NCBI RefSeq assembly: GCF_033971885.1
Contig: NZ_JALBUS010000009.1
Coordinates: 36,599 to 100,598, forward strand
Length of the DNA stretch: 64,000 nucleotides
Direction: 5' to 3'
Source: Absicoccus intestinalis
Lineage (GTDB): Bacteria; Bacillota_I; Bacilli_A; Erysipelotrichales; Erysipelotrichaceae
Below, piece by piece: positions 60,853 to 64,000 of the stretch; positions within the stretch are counted from its first letter, which is position 1, and each line of letters begins with the position of its first letter. The translations under genes and the position numbers were made by a program. The notes beneath the pieces are model-generated. The model did no database searches. It was not told the origin of the DNA and saw only the letters and a list, made by a program, of their open reading frames with translations.

Positions 60853-63800
60853 ATGAGTAGAAAAAGCAGAAAAATCCTGAAAAGAAAAAAACATAATAGA
60901 AAACAGGCTCTTTTGAAAGGAGCAGCAGCTACAGGAGCTGTCTTCGGTGGAACGGCCATGTTTGGTCAAGGCAATCAAGTCTATGCCGCAGAAGCCACAG
61001 GTGTATCCGAATCTGAATCGGATAGTGAAAGTGTTTTAGAACAACCAAGTGCTTCGGAATCAAAGATCGAGTCGGTATCGGCATCCACCACAGGATCTGA
61101 AACATTCGATCTAGAAACAATGGGGCAGGCCCAAAAAGCAACTAGTTTTGCGAATGTGGATACACAGCAGGATTCTGCTCAAATTTCGGCCAATCAGTCC
61201 AATAGTGAAGCACTCTCTACAAGTGTTTCAAATAGTACACAGGATCAGGAAGCTTCAATCTTAGCATCGAATAGCACCAGTACTTCCCAGGCCAATTCCC
61301 AGGCGGAGTCTTTACGTGCTAGTGCCTCTACACATGCTTCTACATCGACAAGCGCTTTTTCCAGTCAGTCAGCCAAAGATTCAACTTCTTTATCCCAAGT
61401 TGTGAGTCAGTCTGTCTCTACGGTTAATTCAGAACAAGATGAAAAAGATACCAAAAGTTTATCAGAAGCCACGAGTCAATTGGCTTCGACCAGTGTTGCG
61501 AATGAGCAAAAGAGCCAATCCGCTTCTGCAAGTGATTCTCTTTCTGTGGCTGCTAGTCAACAAGAAAGTCGCAGCTTAGAGAATTCGGTACGTGCAAGTA
61601 CAAAAGCTTCACAAGAACAATCTACATCAGCGAGTGAACAGGCGAGTGAATCGACTTCAACTTCTACGAGCAAACGTATGATGAATAGTGCAGTCTCTGA
61701 ATCGGCAAGTCGTTCTACTTCTGCTTCGTTAGTCGCTTCCGAACAAACCAGTGCGGTGGTTTCCGAATCGGTGGCTGGTTCCGAAAAACAAAGCCAACAA
61801 ATTTCCGAAAGCATTTCGGAATCGATGGAAAACAGCGCAAGTGCTAGCACGTCTGTTCAAGCTTCTGTTGTGGTATCCAATAGTCAAAGTACATCTCGAA
61901 GTATTTCTGCTTCACAAAGTCAAATAGCTTCGGCATCGACCTCGGAATCGGTGGCAGCTAGTGCCAGTGCATCGGCTTCTGCCAGTGAAGTTGCAGGCAT
62001 TGAAAAGGTCACAAAAGTCAAAGTATTTGAATATAATGGTACGACAAACTCAAATGATTGGGGTTACACCATCAAACATATGACTGGTGTACTCGATTTG
62101 GAAACCGGTGTCATTCATTGGGAATTTGAATATCAGGCAAAAGATGGTAGCAGAAGAGTATGGTATCCATGGTATGGCTACGAATATCCAAATCAAGAAC
62201 AATATTTTGGCTTCTATCTAAATGTAGTTGGTGGAGCTGAAGCACCGACAAACATCGTTGTAACAGATGCAGCCGGACAGACTTATTATTTAAATCAAGA
62301 TATTTTCAATAATAATGATTCATATGACAAAAATCAACAAGCTCCAAATGGGGAATGGAAAAAAAGAGCACTGGGTTCCAACATTACGACCTTAGATTAC
62401 TCAGGTAGATTTTGGGGAGATAGTTATTCAACCAATAAGAAAATTAACGTAAATGGCAGAGTGAGCGTTGCATTTGATACCTCTCTAGGTGAATATGAAG
62501 AATGGGGAAAAGCCATTGCCAATGTTGTTGTCAGTGTCCAAGCAACCTCTAGTACTACAGCGGAACACTACAGTAACCAGTTAGGAGATTATACGATCCA
62601 TTCGACAAGATCCGAATGGAGCAATAGCGAACAATACAATAATGGTGTTGTTATCATCACACCAGAAAAAAATTATACCGATGATGCACAAAGTGTCAGT
62701 GAGTTATCCTCTATGTCACAGTCGACATCCGAATCGGTCTCGAATAAGAAGAGTGAATCGGCTTCAACCAAAACAAGCCAATCCCTTTCACAAAAAGAAA
62801 GCCAATCGACAAGTCGTAGTACCAGTACTTCTACTTCACAAAGTCAGAGTACTAGCCGTGCTTCAGAAAGTACGAGTCGATCGATGTCGCAAAGTGTTTC
62901 TGATCAAATTTCGCGTTCGACTTCCGTCAGTGAATCCCAATCGATGGATCAATCGGAACAAGAAAGCACTTCAAGATCAGCAAGTGAAAGTGAATCACGA
63001 AGTATTGCGAGTAATGAAAGTGCATCGACCAGTCAGTCCGAAGAAGGATCACAATCGACAAGTGCAAGTACTTCGGCATCTGAAAGTTTATCCAATGTGA
63101 TTTCTCAATCCGAAAGTGCTGCATCGGAATCTGCATCACAAAGCGATAGTGTCCAAAGTGAATTCGAAAGTGCAAGTGATAGTAAGTCTATTAGTCTTTC
63201 GGTTTCAGAAAGTTTAAGTAATAGCATCCACTCAGAAAGTACATCGACAAGTGATCAATCAAATAGTATTAGTACAAGTGTGTCTGAACGAAATTCAGAA
63301 ATTGAATCTACGAGCAACAGTGCCTCAAAATCAACATCATTAAGCCATTCAGATAGAGAGTCAACAAGCCATAGTGCAAGTGATAGTACGGATATTAGTA
63401 ATAGTGATAGAAATAGTGAATCCGAAAGTGCTAGTGTAAGTACTTCTATTTCACAATCGGAAAGTGAAAGTCGATCCATATCATTATCAAATAGTGAGAG
63501 TGAAAGAATTTCAAATTCGGAAAGCACATCAGTAAGTGAATCCGAATCTGCAAGTGAGTCAGAATCAGAAAGTGTATCAGCTAGCGAATCTGAGTCCACA
63601 AGTGAGAGCGAATCGGAAAGCATTAGTGAATCAGAATCTGAATCCGTTAGCGAAAGTGAATCGGAAAGTACATCAGTTAGTGATTCTGAAAGTACAAGCG
63701 AGTCCGAGTCCGAAAGCACATCGATCAGTGAATCTGAATCCACGAGTGAGAGTGAATCAGAATCTACAAGCGTAAGCGAAAGTGAATCGGAAAGTACATC

Positions 63801-64000
63801 AATTAGCAACTCTGAAAGTGCCAGCGAATCTGAGTCTGAGTCCACAAGTGCTTCGGAATCCGAAAGCACATCGATCAGTGAATCTGAGAGTGAATCTACA
63901 AGCGAATCCGAGTCCACAAGTATTTCAGAATCCGAAAGTGTATCGACTAGCGAAAGTGAATCAGAAAGCATTAGTGAATCAGAATCTGAATCCGTTAGCG
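60853..64000 (+). CDS. Serine-rich repeat surface adhesin (3' end beyond window)
   Basis: GAGGTGAGAA precedes the ATG at 60853. At least 1049 residues are visible and the frame runs off the right edge. Order: a basic N-terminus (SRKSRKILKRKKHNRKQ), a Gly/Ala-rich signal (GAAATGAVFGGTAMFG) cut near QVYA at residue 45, a first serine-rich segment (about 50-378), a folded region (about 380-609, EYNGTTNSNDWGYTIKHM, WYPWYGYEYPNQEQYFGFYL), then a second serine-rich segment dominated by SES and STS units. This is the SRRP adhesin layout. The KxYKxGKxW motif is absent. GtfA/GtfB are the likely glycosylators. Confidence 0.93.
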   Translation, partial: MSRKSRKILKRKKHNRKQALLKGAAATGAVFGGTAMFGQGNQVYAAEATGVSESESDSESVLEQPSASESKIESVSASTTGSETFDLETMGQAQKATSFANVDTQQDSAQISANQSNSEALSTSVSNSTQDQEASILASNSTSTSQANSQAESLRASASTHASTSTSAFSSQSAKDSTSLSQVVSQSVSTVNSEQDEKDTKSLSEATSQLASTSVANEQKSQSASASDSLSVAASQQESRSLENSVRASTKASQEQSTSASEQASESTSTSTSKRMMNSAVSESASRSTSASLVASEQTSAVVSESVAGSEKQSQQISESISESMENSASASTSVQASVVVSNSQSTSRSISASQSQIASASTSESVAASASASASASEVAGIEKVTKVKVFEYNGTTNSNDWGYTIKHMTGVLDLETGVIHWEFEYQAKDGSRRVWYPWYGYEYPNQEQYFGFYLNVVGGAEAPTNIVVTDAAGQTYYLNQDIFNNNDSYDKNQQAPNGEWKKRALGSNITTLDYSGRFWGDSYSTNKKINVNGRVSVAFDTSLGEYEEWGKAIANVVVSVQATSSTTAEHYSNQLGDYTIHSTRSEWSNSEQYNNGVVIITPEKNYTDDAQSVSELSSMSQSTSESVSNKKSESASTKTSQSLSQKESQSTSRSTSTSTSQSQSTSRASESTSRSMSQSVSDQISRSTSVSESQSMDQSEQESTSRSASESESRSIASNESASTSQSEEGSQSTSASTSASESLSNVISQSESAASESASQSDSVQSEFESASDSKSISLSVSESLSNSIHSESTSTSDQSNSISTSVSERNSEIESTSNSASKSTSLSHSDRESTSHSASDSTDISNSDRNSESESASVSTSISQSESESRSISLSNSESERISNSESTSVSESESASESESESVSASESESTSESESESISESESESVSESESESTSVSDSESTSESESESTSISESESTSESESESTSVSESESESTSISNSESASESESESTSASESESTSISESESESTSESESTSISESESVSTSESESESISESESESVS
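61000..61990 (+). repeat. First serine-rich segment (SRR1)
   Basis: Irregular Ser/Ala/Thr/Gln-rich coding sequence between signal peptide and folded domain, about 330 residues with no fixed repeat unit. Confidence 0.85.
61993..62680 (+). other. Folded non-repeat region of the adhesin (putative binding domain)
   Basis: About 230 residues of aromatic-rich, beta-strand-like sequence between the two serine-rich segments. This position in SRRPs is occupied by the ligand-binding region. I do not recognise it as a known binding fold. Confidence 0.75.
62690..64000 (+). repeat. Second serine-rich segment (SRR2), near-tandem SES/STS units
   Basis: From about 63400 the protein becomes a near-regular alternation of Ser-Glu-Ser and Ser-Thr-Ser. 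The DNA shows repeated AGTGAATCNGAA-type units, prone to copy-number change. It continues past the window. Confidence 0.9.

Noticed and set aside
63255..63971. 238-codon minus-strand frame rich in Ser/Asp/Leu
   Set aside because: It is the antisense of the serine-rich repeat; codon repetition keeps the opposite strand open.
62690..64000. Possible CRISPR-like or other DNA repeat array
   Set aside because: Repeats are degenerate, in frame and encode the SRR2 stalk; there are no spacers of constant length.

Overview
The window comes from a low-GC Gram-positive bacterium (Firmicutes/Bacillota). Evidence: purine-rich AGGAGG-type ribosome binding sites, a T-box leader, PadR/MarR/GntR regulators, lipobox lipoproteins, many polytopic exporters, and a serine-rich repeat adhesin with GtfA/GtfB glycosyltransferases. 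Gene content would fit an Erysipelotrichia-like gut or oral lineage, but that placement is inference. No rRNA, tRNA, CRISPR array, insertion sequence or prophage was seen.

Positions 1-4900: the 3' end of a zinc-type macrodomain gene, a DUF4343 ATP-grasp gene, a minus-strand trio (J-domain, HIRAN, TPR), an N-terminally truncated sugar isomerase and a gene-poor gap. Positions 4900-13500: an HrtAB-like ABC pair, a MarR-controlled heterodimeric ABC exporter, a PadR/DUF2812 pair, a metallophosphoesterase and a VTT-domain membrane protein. Positions 13500-24700: a MATE gene plus cytidylate-kinase-like gene behind a structured leader, an operon of esterase, stand-alone adenylation enzyme and GNAT, a UvrA paralogue, a frameshifted MATE behind a second structured leader, a methyltransferase, a HIRAN protein and a decayed RhuM/Fic gene. 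Positions 24700-33700: HD hydrolase, XRE and MerR regulators, GNAT, EamA-like protein, then PAP2 phosphatase, two-component system and DUF368 (likely lipid-carrier recycling), and a MarR/MATE pair.

Positions 33700-40700: an unknown protein, ACT and PFL (UPF0210) proteins, a T-box (specifier read as CGU, Arg) controlling a polar amino-acid ABC transporter plus a PLP enzyme, a DUF1307 lipoprotein and a phosphoesterase. Positions 40700-64000 are the most striking part. A GntR regulator is translationally coupled to gtfA and gtfB. Five consecutive large GGDEF/EAL/PAS proteins follow, then a serine-rich repeat surface protein that runs off the right edge. The layout suggests a locus in which cyclic-di-GMP signalling and adhesin glycosylation or display are genetically packaged together. 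The accessory Sec genes (secA2/secY2/asp) are not in the window.

Several genes are disrupted: the MATE gene at 20876-22217 (1 nt), the RhuM/Fic gene (three lesions) and the diguanylate cyclase at 56936-58491 (1 nt). Three structured leaders (13550-13644, 22218-22327, 27480-27613) do not match a class I can name with certainty.
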